Below, piece by piece: positions 35,305 to 42,839 of a DNA stretch of 64,000 nt (the first letter of the stretch is position 1; every line of letters starts with the position of its first letter). Both the position numbers and the translations under genes were made by a program. The notes under the pieces were generated by a model. The model made no database searches, was not told the origin of the DNA, and was given only the letters and a program-made list of their open reading frames with translations. The DNA comes from DASZOC01 sp035550975 (GTDB lineage: Bacteria; Actinomycetota; CADDZG01; WHSQ01), in contig DASZOC010000041.1 of NCBI GenBank assembly GCA_035550975.1, forward strand, positions 32,037-96,036, in the 5' to 3' direction.

Positions 35305-36546
35305 ATGAGCGTGGGCATCGAAGCGAGGGACCGAGTCTCGCGATCGACCACCAAGCCCAGGTCACTAGCACGCCCGACGAAAGGTCGTCTGCTGTATGGC
35401 GTCGCCGCGGGCGTCGCCGATTACGCGGCGATCGACGCCACGCTCGTGCGTACTTCGTTCGCGCTCCTCTCCTTGGCCGGTGGCCTCGGCATCGTCGTGT
35501 ATCTCGGCCTCGCGCTACTGCTCCCAGAGCGCGACGAAGCGGTCCCGTCAGTCACCCCGCGGCGGACGGGTCTACGGCCCGTGATCAGCGTCATGCTCAT
35601 CACGGCCGGCCTCATGCTGGCGGCGCGCCAGGCCGGTTACTGGTTCGGGGACGCGCTGGTGGGACCCGTCGCCATCGCGGCTTTCGGGGCACTCGTGCTG
35701 TGGATGAGAGGCGAGCCCGGCCGCGTTAGAGCCGACGTCGCAGCCAACCCGATCGAGACTCTGCTGCAAGGCCGCGTCTCGGCCACCCGGGTTGCGGCCG
35801 GTGCATTCCTCGTCTTCGTGGCCGCCGCGACCTTCCTGGCGGCCAACTCCAACTACTACGGTGGATTCGACATCGTGCGAGCCTTGCTTCTGCCCGTCTT
35901 GGCGACCATCGCGGGTCTGCTCTTGATATTCGGGCCGTGGCTCTACCGCCTCGCGTCGCAGTTGACACACGAGCGACGCGAGCGCATCCGCAGTGAGGAA
36001 CGTTCCGCGCTCGCCGCGCATCTCCACGATTCGGTCCTACAGACACTCGCCCTGATCCAGCGGACCGACGATTCCCACCGGATGAGCCACCTCGCGCGCA
36101 CGCAGGAACGAGAACTACGGGCGTGGCTGTTCGGGAAAGCCGGTCCCCTCCCGGATGAAACGCTTGTGGGAACTCTGGAGGCGCTTGCGGGACGCTGCGA
36201 ATCTCGCTATCCGGTCGGCGTGGACGTGGTCGTGGTCGGTGACGTACCGCTCGACGATCGGATCGAAGCGGTGATCGCAGCGACCAGGGAAGCGCTGAAC
36301 AACGCGGCTGCACACTCCGAGGCGGCCGGCGTCTCCCTCTACGCCGAGGCCGAGGTTTCGCAGGTGACGATCTACGTGCGCGACCAGGGGCGCGGCTTCG
36401 ATCTTCTTCAGGTGCCGGCTGACCGCCGCGGCATCCGCGACTCCATCGAGGGCCGCATGCGCCGCGCTGGTGGCACTGCCGTGGTGCAGACCGCGCCCGG
36501 AGAAGGCACGGAGGTCATCTTGACCTTGCCGAGGACCACGAGATGA
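35305..36546 (+). CDS. PspC-domain sensor histidine kinase
   Basis: 413 residues, ATG at 35305. Residues ~25-80 are a PspC domain (RLLYGVAAGVADYAAIDATLVR, then LSLAGGLGIVVYLGLALLLP). More transmembrane helices lie between ~95 and 225. The phosphorylation helix is HLHDSVLQTLALIQ (His near 238), HisKA_3-type. The ATPase region has ATREALNNAAAHSEA (N-box), VRDQGRGFDL (G1) and RRGIRDSIEGRM. PspC plus HisKA_3 resembles actinobacterial envelope-stress kinases. The stop overlaps the regulator start as ATGA. It is divergent from a LiaF-like gene, giving a complete LiaFSR-type module. Confidence 0.88.
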   Translation: MSVGIEARDRVSRSTTKPRSLARPTKGRLLYGVAAGVADYAAIDATLVRTSFALLSLAGGLGIVVYLGLALLLPERDEAVPSVTPRRTGLRPVISVMLITAGLMLAARQAGYWFGDALVGPVAIAAFGALVLWMRGEPGRVRADVAANPIETLLQGRVSATRVAAGAFLVFVAAATFLAANSNYYGGFDIVRALLLPVLATIAGLLLIFGPWLYRLASQLTHERRERIRSEERSALAAHLHDSVLQTLALIQRTDDSHRMSHLARTQERELRAWLFGKAGPLPDETLVGTLEALAGRCESRYPVGVDVVVVGDVPLDDRIEAVIAATREALNNAAAHSEAAGVSLYAEAEVSQVTIYVRDQGRGFDLLQVPADRRGIRDSIEGRMRRAGGTAVVQTAPGEGTEVILTLPRTTR

Positions 36547-37175
36547 CCATCCGCATCTTCTTGGTCGACGACCACCGTCTGTTCCTCTCGGGAGTCCGGA
36601 TGGAGCTCGGGGCCGATTTCGAGGTTGTGGGGGACGCGTCCGAGATCGACGAAGCGATCGCCGGGATCCGCGCCGCGAAACCCGACGTCGTGTTGTTGGA
36701 CGTCCACATGCCGGGAGGCGGGGGCCGCGCCGTGATCGAGGCGGTAGCCGAGACGGACCCCGACATCAGCTTCCTGGCGCTGTCGGTTTCGGATGCGGCC
36801 GAGGACGTGATCGGCACCGTGCGCGCAGGAGCGCGCGGCTACGTGACGAAGACCATCGCCCCGGAGGATCTGGCCGACGCCATCCGCCGGGTGCACGCCG
36901 GCGACGCGGTCTTCTCCCCTCGTTTGGCGGGCTTCGTACTGGACGCCTTCTCCGGTTTCAGCGAGGAGGCCGACCCGGAGATGGATCTCCTCACCCCACG
37001 AGAAAAAGAGGTGCTGCGACATATCGCGCGCGGCTACCGCTACAAAGAGATAGCGGCGCGGCTACATATCTCGACCAAGACCGTGGAGACACACGTGAGC
37101 GCGGTGTTGCGCAAGCTGCAGATGTCGAACCGCCACGAGCTGACCCAGTGGGCGGCCGACCGGCGTCTGGTCTGA
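36543..37175 (+). CDS. NarL/LuxR-type response regulator
   Basis: 210 residues, ATG at 36543 overlapping the kinase stop. The receiver domain (1-120) has the acidic pocket in FLVDDHRLF, Asp acceptor in VVLLDVHMPG near 57, Thr/Ser in LALSVSD, and Lys in YVTKTIAP. The C-terminal DNA-binding domain (~145-210) shows LTPREKEVLRHIARGYRYKEIAARLHISTKTVETHVSAVLRKL, the LuxR helix-turn-helix. It should regulate envelope-stress genes, probably including the divergent LiaF-like operon. No specific operator could be fixed by eye in the 150 bp between the operons. Confidence 0.93.
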   Translation: MTIRIFLVDDHRLFLSGVRMELGADFEVVGDASEIDEAIAGIRAAKPDVVLLDVHMPGGGGRAVIEAVAETDPDISFLALSVSDAAEDVIGTVRAGARGYVTKTIAPEDLADAIRRVHAGDAVFSPRLAGFVLDAFSGFSEEADPEMDLLTPREKEVLRHIARGYRYKEIAARLHISTKTVETHVSAVLRKLQMSNRHELTQWAADRRLV

Positions 37176-37366
37176 CGAGCGAGCAGCGCGACTGTCAGCC
37201 GAGATCCATGGCCACCGAGCGTCGCACCGGTTCTGCGGCCCGACTATTAGGAGCCCGGAAACTGCTCGACCACGCTGGCTCAGCTCGAGGATCGCGCTAG
37301 CCAGTGGTAATCAGATAGCAGAAAGGTTCTGAGAAGCCTCGGAGGCGCGTCACGAAACGAATATCC

Positions 37367-37678
37367 ATGAGGGCAAGGGTCATCATCACCACCGCTTCCA
37401 AAGAGGTCGTGGAAGGCGCGATTCAGCTCACCAGAGACATACTCGTCCCCAATGCCAGGAAACAAGACGGCTATCGCGGCTACATCGGGATCTACGACGC
37501 CGAACGGGGCGTCGGTTCCGCGATCACATTGTGGGAAGACGAGCGCACCGAGAAGGCCAGCGACGAAGCCCTGGCGCCCGCCCGCGAGCAATTCGCCGCG
37601 ATGTTCGAAGCCGAGGTACGGGTGGAGAGATACGACGTTGCGGTAGCCGAGCTCGAGGGCTCATTCCCAGCAGAATGA
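37367..37678 (+). CDS. Small ABM-like dimeric alpha/beta-barrel protein
   Basis: 103 residues, ATG at 37367. The opening ARVIITTASKEVVEGAIQLTRDILVP and GYRGYIGIYDAERGVGSAITLWEDE match the ferredoxin-like fold of the antibiotic-biosynthesis-monooxygenase/EthD superfamily. The protein is short, single-domain and probably dimeric, with no metal-binding signature. Roles in this superfamily vary from monooxygenation to stress, so I give only the fold. The 190 bases upstream hold no other gene. Confidence 0.55.
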   Translation: MRARVIITTASKEVVEGAIQLTRDILVPNARKQDGYRGYIGIYDAERGVGSAITLWEDERTEKASDEALAPAREQFAAMFEAEVRVERYDVAVAELEGSFPAE

Positions 37679-37723
37679 CGGCTTGCGTCGGGCCAGAGGG
37701 TCCTACAAGTGAATCCCTTCGCG

Positions 37724-38344
37724 TCAGACGGCGGGCGCGGCTGCTTCTCCTGACGTCGCCGCCGCGCGGGACTTCCACAACCAGTAGCCGATCCACGCGA
37801 GACCGAGACCGAATAGAGGGACGCCGATGTAGAAACCCCATTGCGTGGTCGATCGACCTTCGTCTTCGAAGAACGCGCCCGTCGCCATGTCGATCGCGAG
37901 CGACCCGACAAGCCCCACGAGCATCAGGATCGCGGCCCCTTGCGGAAGGACCTTCGCCTTGAGGCTGGCGATCGTGAACAGGATGATCCCGATGGCGAAA
38001 CCGAAGAAGCCGATCATCCACAGCGGCCCGATGATGCCGGGATCCTCCTCCGGCGGCGTACCTACCGCCTCCCACACGAGGTAGACGATGCCGAGCGCGA
38101 GCACGATGAGCCCACCGGCGGCCACGAGACGAGATCCCCACAGCCCGATCGCGCCATCCGCGGGAGCCTGGTAACGGTGCAGCCGTGGGACCGCGTACAC
38201 GAGCAATCCGAAGCCGAGAATCATCGCGACCCACACCGCGTCTACGAGCGCGCTTCCGAGCGAAGCGACGATGAAACAGATCCCCGCCACGAGCGTTGCG
38301 AGGCCGACCTTCTGCGCATCAACGACCGATCTGGATGCGTCCAC
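37724..38344 (-). CDS. Multi-pass membrane protein, unknown function
   Basis: 206 residues from GTG at 38344, chosen because aggag lies six bases upstream; the frame extends upstream to an ATG at 38434 that lacks one. Six or so hydrophobic segments are seen: LATLVAGICFIVASLGSALV, AVWVAMILGFGLLVYAV, LVAAGGLIVLALGIVYLVW, IGPLWMIGFFGFAIGIILFTIASL, AAILMLVGLVGSLAIDM and FYIGVPLFGLGLAWIGYWLW. No domain is recognised. It stands alone, convergent with the ABM-like gene. Confidence 0.6.
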   Translation of the reverse strand: MDASRSVVDAQKVGLATLVAGICFIVASLGSALVDAVWVAMILGFGLLVYAVPRLHRYQAPADGAIGLWGSRLVAAGGLIVLALGIVYLVWEAVGTPPEEDPGIIGPLWMIGFFGFAIGIILFTIASLKAKVLPQGAAILMLVGLVGSLAIDMATGAFFEDEGRSTTQWGFYIGVPLFGLGLAWIGYWLWKSRAAATSGEAAAPAV

Positions 38345-38667
38345 AACCGTCTCCTCTCTCGAGCCGATTCCGTGACGGGACACTAGAGGAGAATGGCTCT
38401 GGAAGCTGGGTTTCCCCTCCCACGGGATAGACACGAACGCAAGATCCTTCCAAGGAGGTCGCGCGGCCAGTGGATCACGCCACCGGGAGCCGCCGAGAAG
38501 TACGAGGAAGCCGACCGCGTCGTAACCTTCTAACCGTGACTTTCCGCCTATACCTCCTTCGCCTCGCGCTGATTTGGGTGCTGTTCATCGGGCCCCGGCG
38601 TCCGTCGACCTTGACGCCCGTTCTCCGACCGGACTACTAGCGACCGCAGCGGGGCCGCGGAACCGAC
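38345..38667. other. Intergenic region, nothing recognised
   Basis: 323 bases between a minus-strand membrane-protein gene and the plus-strand methyltransferase gene. The left end contains the Shine-Dalgarno of the membrane-protein gene. Short open frames here are Arg/Ser-rich shadows. No hairpin with a T-run, tRNA or clear promoter was found by eye; the divergent promoters of both neighbours presumably lie here. Confidence 0.4.
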
Positions 38668-39360
38668 ATGACCCATCGAACGCGTAGCGAGCTCGAACGA
38701 GACAACGCCAAGGTGCAGCGGACGTGGGCGAAGCGCGCTGCGAGCTACGACAAGTGCATCGGCTTCTTCGAGCGAAACGTCTTTGGCACCGAGCACCGAG
38801 TTTGGGCGTGCCAACGGACGAGCGGAAAGACTCTAGAGATTGCCGTCGGGACGGGCTTGAACCTCCCCCACTACCCGAGCGACGTGAGCCTGACCGGGAT
38901 GGACCTAAGCCCCGAGATGCTGGAGATCGCACGCGAGAGGGCGTTGTCGCTCGGGCTAGACGTAGAGCTGGTCCAGGGTGATGCCCACCAGCTGGATTTC
39001 GGCGATAACGAGTTCGACACGGTGCTGGCGACGTATTCGCTCTGCAACATCCCGGACCCGCAGCGGGCCGTGGCGGAGATGAAACGGACGCTACGACGCG
39101 ACGGCAAGCTCATCCTGGTGGACCACATCCGAAGCACCGTGAAACCGATCCTGTGGGCACAGAAAGCGATCGAGCTCGTGACGTCTCGCTTGGAAGGCGA
39201 GCACATGACCCGCCGGCCGCTCCGTTACGTGGAGGCGCAGGGGTTCGAGATCCTCGAACAACAGCGGATGCGTGCCGGGATCGTCGAGAGGCTGCTAGCC
39301 AGACCGACTACTGGTTCGTCCAGGTCAGGGGCAAAGTGTCAGCCAAGCGTTTCCGTATGA
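38668..39360 (+). CDS. Class I SAM-dependent methyltransferase (UbiE/COQ5-like)
   Basis: 230 residues, ATG at 38668. The Rossmann SAM motif is KTLEIAVGTGLNLPHYP (residues ~53-69), followed by LTGMDLSPEMLEIARERA (acidic ribose-binding Asp), then VELVQGDAHQLDFGDNEFDTVLATYSLCNIPDP and LRRDGKLILVDHIRS. The opening AKVQRTWAKRAASYDK is typical. The last ~20 residues (TTGSSRSGAKCQ) look unlike the family, which usually ends soon after the RAGIVERLLARP-like helix, so the C-terminus may have been altered at the island boundary just downstream. The small-molecule substrate is unknown. Confidence 0.85.
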   Translation: MTHRTRSELERDNAKVQRTWAKRAASYDKCIGFFERNVFGTEHRVWACQRTSGKTLEIAVGTGLNLPHYPSDVSLTGMDLSPEMLEIARERALSLGLDVELVQGDAHQLDFGDNEFDTVLATYSLCNIPDPQRAVAEMKRTLRRDGKLILVDHIRSTVKPILWAQKAIELVTSRLEGEHMTRRPLRYVEAQGFEILEQQRMRAGIVERLLARPTTGSSRSGAKCQPSVSV

Positions 39361-39609
39361 GTCGCGACCCGACCGGCTCCTTCAGGGCTGGAGGAGCGCC
39401 CTGGCTCGAGGAGACGGTTCGATTCGATCCGAAAGAACCCGTCGCTCGTATCGACTGGGTACGAGTGTCGAGGGGGCCGCGAAGCCCTCACCTTCGATGC
39501 CGCGCCCGTCTAGGCCCGTCGTACCTCCCCAAGCTCCGGACGTGGTGGGGCAGAAAAGTGTCACGAGGCCCGCGCTACGTTCTCAGGAAACGCATAGGAA
39601 GGCGACGCT
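39361..39609. other. Junction region before the island, no gene recognised
   Basis: 249 bases between the methyltransferase stop and the DUF6338 gene. Two short inverted repeats are visible: cagggc/gccctg at 39383-39388 and 39398-39403, and ctcgta/tacgag shortly after. No open frame is convincing. The sequence ggttcgattc at 39416-39425 resembles a tRNA T-loop, but no acceptor stem or other arms can be built around it. Base composition becomes more A/T-rich soon after, so this is the probable left end of the accessory region. Confidence 0.4.
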
Positions 39610-40254
39610 TTGCTGACGACATTTACCGCTTTGGCGGTCACAGCTTTGGCCTTGTTACCGGGAGCTCTCTACATCTGGGGATTCGAGCGCGTAGTTGGAC
39701 CCTGGGGGGTCAATCTCAGTGATCGGGTGCTGCGATTCTTCGGAGTCTCCGCCGTCGCTCACGTCCTCTTGCTTCCAATCACTTTCTGGCTGTGGACGAC
39801 CTATGTCCGTACAGGTCGTCTTGCTGATGGTGACGTCCCGTTGTGGGTCTGGCCGCTTGTCGTGGCATACGTCGGTGTCCCGCTGTTCGCCGGGAGCGCC
39901 ATCGGGCATGGAACGCGTCGGGGAGAAGCTTGGGCTGAATGGTTCACCGGTCTCAATCCTGCGCCCCGGGCGTGGGATTACATCTTTGGCCAGCGCCTGT
40001 TGCGGGGGTGGGTGCGACTCAAATTGAAGAGCGGGGTCTGGATCGGAGGGGCGTATGCCCGACTGCCTGACGGCCGAAGATCGTACGCGGCAGGCTATCC
40101 GGAACCTCAGGACCTGTTCCTTGTCCGCGCGGCTGAGATGAACCCGACGACCGGACAGTTCGTTAGACGTTCAGACGGGAGTGTCAGCTTGAGGCAGTCA
40201 AGTATTTTGATTAGGTGGGACGAAGTTGAATACATGGAGTTCATAGGAGGCTGA
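39610..40254 (+). CDS. DUF6338 family membrane protein
   Basis: 214 residues, TTG start at 39610. Three hydrophobic segments occupy residues 1-100 (TALAVTALALLPGALYIWG, VSAVAHVLLLPITFWLW, VWPLVVAYVGVPLFAG). A cytosolic part follows with PRAWDYIFGQR, LKSGVWIGGAYA and PEPQDLFLVRAAEM, a pattern I associate with DUF6338, whose function is unknown. It is followed one base later by a 60-residue gene, which overlaps a third gene, so the three form a tight operon at the left end of the A/T-richer island. Confidence 0.75.
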   Translation: MLTTFTALAVTALALLPGALYIWGFERVVGPWGVNLSDRVLRFFGVSAVAHVLLLPITFWLWTTYVRTGRLADGDVPLWVWPLVVAYVGVPLFAGSAIGHGTRRGEAWAEWFTGLNPAPRAWDYIFGQRLLRGWVRLKLKSGVWIGGAYARLPDGRRSYAAGYPEPQDLFLVRAAEMNPTTGQFVRRSDGSVSLRQSSILIRWDEVEYMEFIGG

Positions 40255-40255
40255 G

Positions 40256-40438
40256 ATGGCGAAGGATCGAACAGCGGACGTCGACGTCGACCGTGGCTCT
40301 CGCAAAGGTGGTTACGAGGCCGGCCCGACACTCGTGTCGGATCTGCCGCCACCCCCGACGGATCTAGGTGTGGGAGCCGACCCAGAACAACCGAAAGACG
40401 AAGGTCGGGCAGATGACTCGGGAGCCGATAATGCCTGA
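40256..40438 (+). CDS. Small hydrophilic protein with PPPxDxGVG motif
   Basis: 60 residues, ATG at 40256 one base after the DUF6338 stop. Rich in Asp, Gly and Pro, probably disordered. Its core SDLPPPPTDLGVGADP has a close relative, SMLAPPPDDFGVGVSP, in the next protein. No hydrophobic segment or known domain. The last eight bases overlap the next gene. The shared motif suggests a common binding partner, perhaps the DUF6338 protein; this is inference. Confidence 0.6.
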   Translation: MAKDRTADVDVDRGSRKGGYEAGPTLVSDLPPPPTDLGVGADPEQPKDEGRADDSGADNA

Positions 40439-40835
40439 CCAAAAAGAGCCTCAAGAGCGACCGCTTGGCGAGGTCCATGGCAGCAAGGGCTACGGAGCTG
40501 AGGAAGACATCTCCATGCTCGCCCCGCCGCCAGATGACTTCGGTGTCGGTGTCTCGCCGATGATTGCCCAAGGCGAAAACCCCGATAACGAAGTGGCAGG
40601 CAATTCGTCAGACACGATGGGCGAGGCCGGCGACTCCAGCGAATCGTCGGTCGTTCAGGACTCCGAATCGGGCCAGGTTTCCGTAAGTGCTGCATACATA
40701 TTTTGCGGGTTGGCAGCGGGATTGGTTCTCGCGTTCCTGTTCCGCGACGAGCCAGAGATACTTTTACTTGTCGCGGTTGTTGTTGCCTCGTTCGGCGCGG
40801 GATGGCATTTCGGGACACAACTGCAGCTGGACTAA
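40431..40835 (+). CDS. PPPxDxGVG-motif protein with C-terminal membrane hairpin
   Basis: 134 residues from ATG 40431, overlapping the previous gene by eight bases; the frame is open to 40368, where the extra part is out of keeping. The first ~85 residues are acidic and low-complexity with LAPPPDDFGVG near 33-43. The end forms two transmembrane helices: VSAAYIFCGLAAGLVLAFLF and EILLLVAVVVASFGAGWHF. So the motif-bearing part is on a flexible tail anchored in the membrane. It is not a recognised family. It is third in the DUF6338 operon and convergent with the SIR2-like pseudogene. Confidence 0.6.
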   Translation: MPDQKEPQERPLGEVHGSKGYGAEEDISMLAPPPDDFGVGVSPMIAQGENPDNEVAGNSSDTMGEAGDSSESSVVQDSESGQVSVSAAYIFCGLAAGLVLAFLFRDEPEILLLVAVVVASFGAGWHFGTQLQLD

Positions 40836-40934
40836 CCAGGCGAATGCCTGCAGTGGTTCACTGCCCTTCTTGTAAAAACGCAGAACTAGCAAGGCTCTTG
40901 TCTCCTCACTTGTAATGAGGTGTCCAGGATCGTT

Positions 40935-41989
40935 CTAATCGGAAAGGAAAGGCTCAAGTTGCCCTGTTGCGAGGGTTCTGGAAAAGCCACCTTCTGAATA
41001 GCTTGGCAAACCGGCAAGGCCGCCTGAGGACACGCGTCGATACACCTCCTCAGCATCCTCCAGATTGGCACCGACGATATGCATTATCAGACTGCTCGCG
41101 GTCGTCCGTTCTCTCCATAGCGAAAGAAAGTGGTCCTCCGCCCCGCGCCAGCCGATTATCAGTACTTTTTCTGCTTCGCCGATGCACTTGTGCATTACAG
41201 CGACATGTTCATCGGGCAGCTCAAATTCGGATTTCACCTCCACGGGGATAGCCAGTGCCGGAAACACGAGACGATCGTCTTGCGGAACGAGTGGAGGCTG
41301 TATGGGATTCTGCAAGACATACGTGCGCGACACGTCGTAGTGGCCAGCACCCCGAATCATTTGACGCCTAACGCCGTCCGGATCTCCGTTTTCGGCCACT
41401 CCGCCTGCAAGGCGGCCCCAATTAACCGACCCGTGTGCCTTGATGAGGCTGTAACCCTCGAATGAGAGATATGAGTTCATGGATTTGATCGAGAATCCAA
41501 GTGCGTCGGCCAAACCATGTTCCAACATCGTGTCGTAATTGAAAGTGATCAGACAAATGTGCTTCTTTGTCTCGAGACGCCATCGCTCGAGGCGTCGAAG
41601 GAGTGCGACATAGTTTGTGATGCCGTGCATAGTGCAACCCATTTCTCACCACATTCATGAAGCGTTTGTTGAAGATAGAACCGGATCGCCGTGAGATCTT
41701 GGCGTCTAGTAGGGATTGAATCCACTTGTTCCTGAAATAGTTCAAGCTCAGTCTCCACCGATCGAGTCTCATCGAGAAGCGCGGTGCGTAGCTCAGCGAC
41801 TGGTCCACGACACTCAGGAAGTCGGTCGATGACGTCTCCAAAGTTTGGTCGGTTGGTGAAGAGCTCCTTCGCGAGTGGTGGCTGGAATCGCCGGTTGCCA
41901 AAAGGGAGACCCCCAACGAGTGATTGAAAAGCAGAGTCTTCCGCCACCGAGTCGGAGGAGGCACCGGCACCGAGTATGACGACCAGCAT
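40935..41989 (-). pseudogene. SIR2-like NAD-dependent domain protein, frameshifted
   Basis: Two overlapping minus-strand frames together make one SIR2-like protein of ~350 residues. The first (ATG 41989) opens with LVVILGAGASSDSV, the GAGxS NAD-binding signature, and runs to about HECGEKW. The second continues near 41640-41650 (HGITNYVALLRRLERW), with LITFNYDTMLE, KAHGSVNW and VLIIGWRGAEDHF, all typical of SIR2_2-type defence proteins. Adding one base around 41640 joins them. SIR2-like proteins deplete NAD in several anti-phage systems. Sequencing error and true inactivation are both possible, and a programmed frameshift cannot be excluded. Confidence 0.8.
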
Positions 41990-42105
41990 CCGGCGAGACT
42001 ATCGACCGCGACCCAGCTCAGGTTCCAACGGAGTGTGCGGCCATTCACCTGCAGTGAGCGACTAACGGGTATTAGTCCGCATCTGGAGTGAATGACTTTG
42101 GTTCA

Positions 42106-42714
42106 TCAATTCGCACGTCCCGAAAGGAAGTTTGCAACCTCAAGTCCGGTTTCACGACGAGCTAAGTCCGCTAGATCACGACGTGCAGAAGCAAGAAGAC
42201 CAACTAGATCGTGCCACTCCTCAACCTGTTCCTCAGTCCACTTCGCCCCCAGGAGCCATGTGGCAACAGGGTGGCGCGCCTCCCCCTTTGTCGTCGATTC
42301 GCCAACAATTTGCCCCACCAGATCAACCACTCGATTTCCTAGGGTGACAGCCTCCGGAGTTCCGACCGTCCACACCTCCGACCACGCCGAGTACATCGGT
42401 TCCAGGTCATTTCGCATCCATTGACCGAGCTCGAATGGATCGAGGGGTTTCCGCACCCTCAGTGCTACGTCAATCCCTTCACCGACCCCGGAACGTAGTT
42501 CCTGCGTTAGGCGGAGGACGTGAGCCGAGTGCACGACGTTCCCAGTAACGGCAAGGAGTCGCGAATACGCATGCCGTCGCTGCGTCGCTAGAACATCCTT
42601 CTCAGCTCGTGAGGCTTGCCACGCGCTCACACCGAAAGCTGCCACACCTGTCAGCGCGGAGGCTCCAAAGGCAGCGAGCAACGGTATCCAAACGTGCAGT
42701 TCAACCGCGCTCAT
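42106..42714 (-). CDS. Single-pass membrane protein, unknown
   Basis: 202 residues, GTG/ATG start at 42714. One transmembrane segment near the N-terminus (VWIPLLAAFGASALTGVAAFGVSAW) is followed by a soluble, largely helical domain of ~170 residues rich in Glu and Arg (RAEKDVLATQRRHAYSRLLAVTG, EEQVEEWHDLVGLLASARRDLADL). No catalytic motif or family recognised. It is on the same strand as, and between, the GmrSD-like gene (125 bp upstream) and the SIR2-like gene, so it may be part of a defence operon; a membrane-associated sensor or effector role would be speculative. Confidence 0.55.
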   Translation of the reverse strand: MSAVELHVWIPLLAAFGASALTGVAAFGVSAWQASRAEKDVLATQRRHAYSRLLAVTGNVVHSAHVLRLTQELRSGVGEGIDVALRVRKPLDPFELGQWMRNDLEPMYSAWSEVWTVGTPEAVTLGNRVVDLVGQIVGESTTKGEARHPVATWLLGAKWTEEQVEEWHDLVGLLASARRDLADLARRETGLEVANFLSGRAN

Positions 42715-42839
42715 CTGCGAAGAACCTGTTCAACGGCACGACAGACAACCGCAAAAGAACTAAGTCTTACCGGGTTCCTCATGACACTGCTTAGATTTCT
42801 TGCCGGTTCCCCATGACAACGTTGCGACACCGTGCGCGC

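Noticed and set aside
39416..39425. tRNA T-loop-like ggttcgattc
   Set aside because: No matching acceptor, D or anticodon arms can be formed around it.
39153..39722. Plus-strand open frame between methyltransferase and DUF6338
   Set aside because: Arg/Ser/Gly-rich, no motif, overlaps two better-supported genes in other frames.
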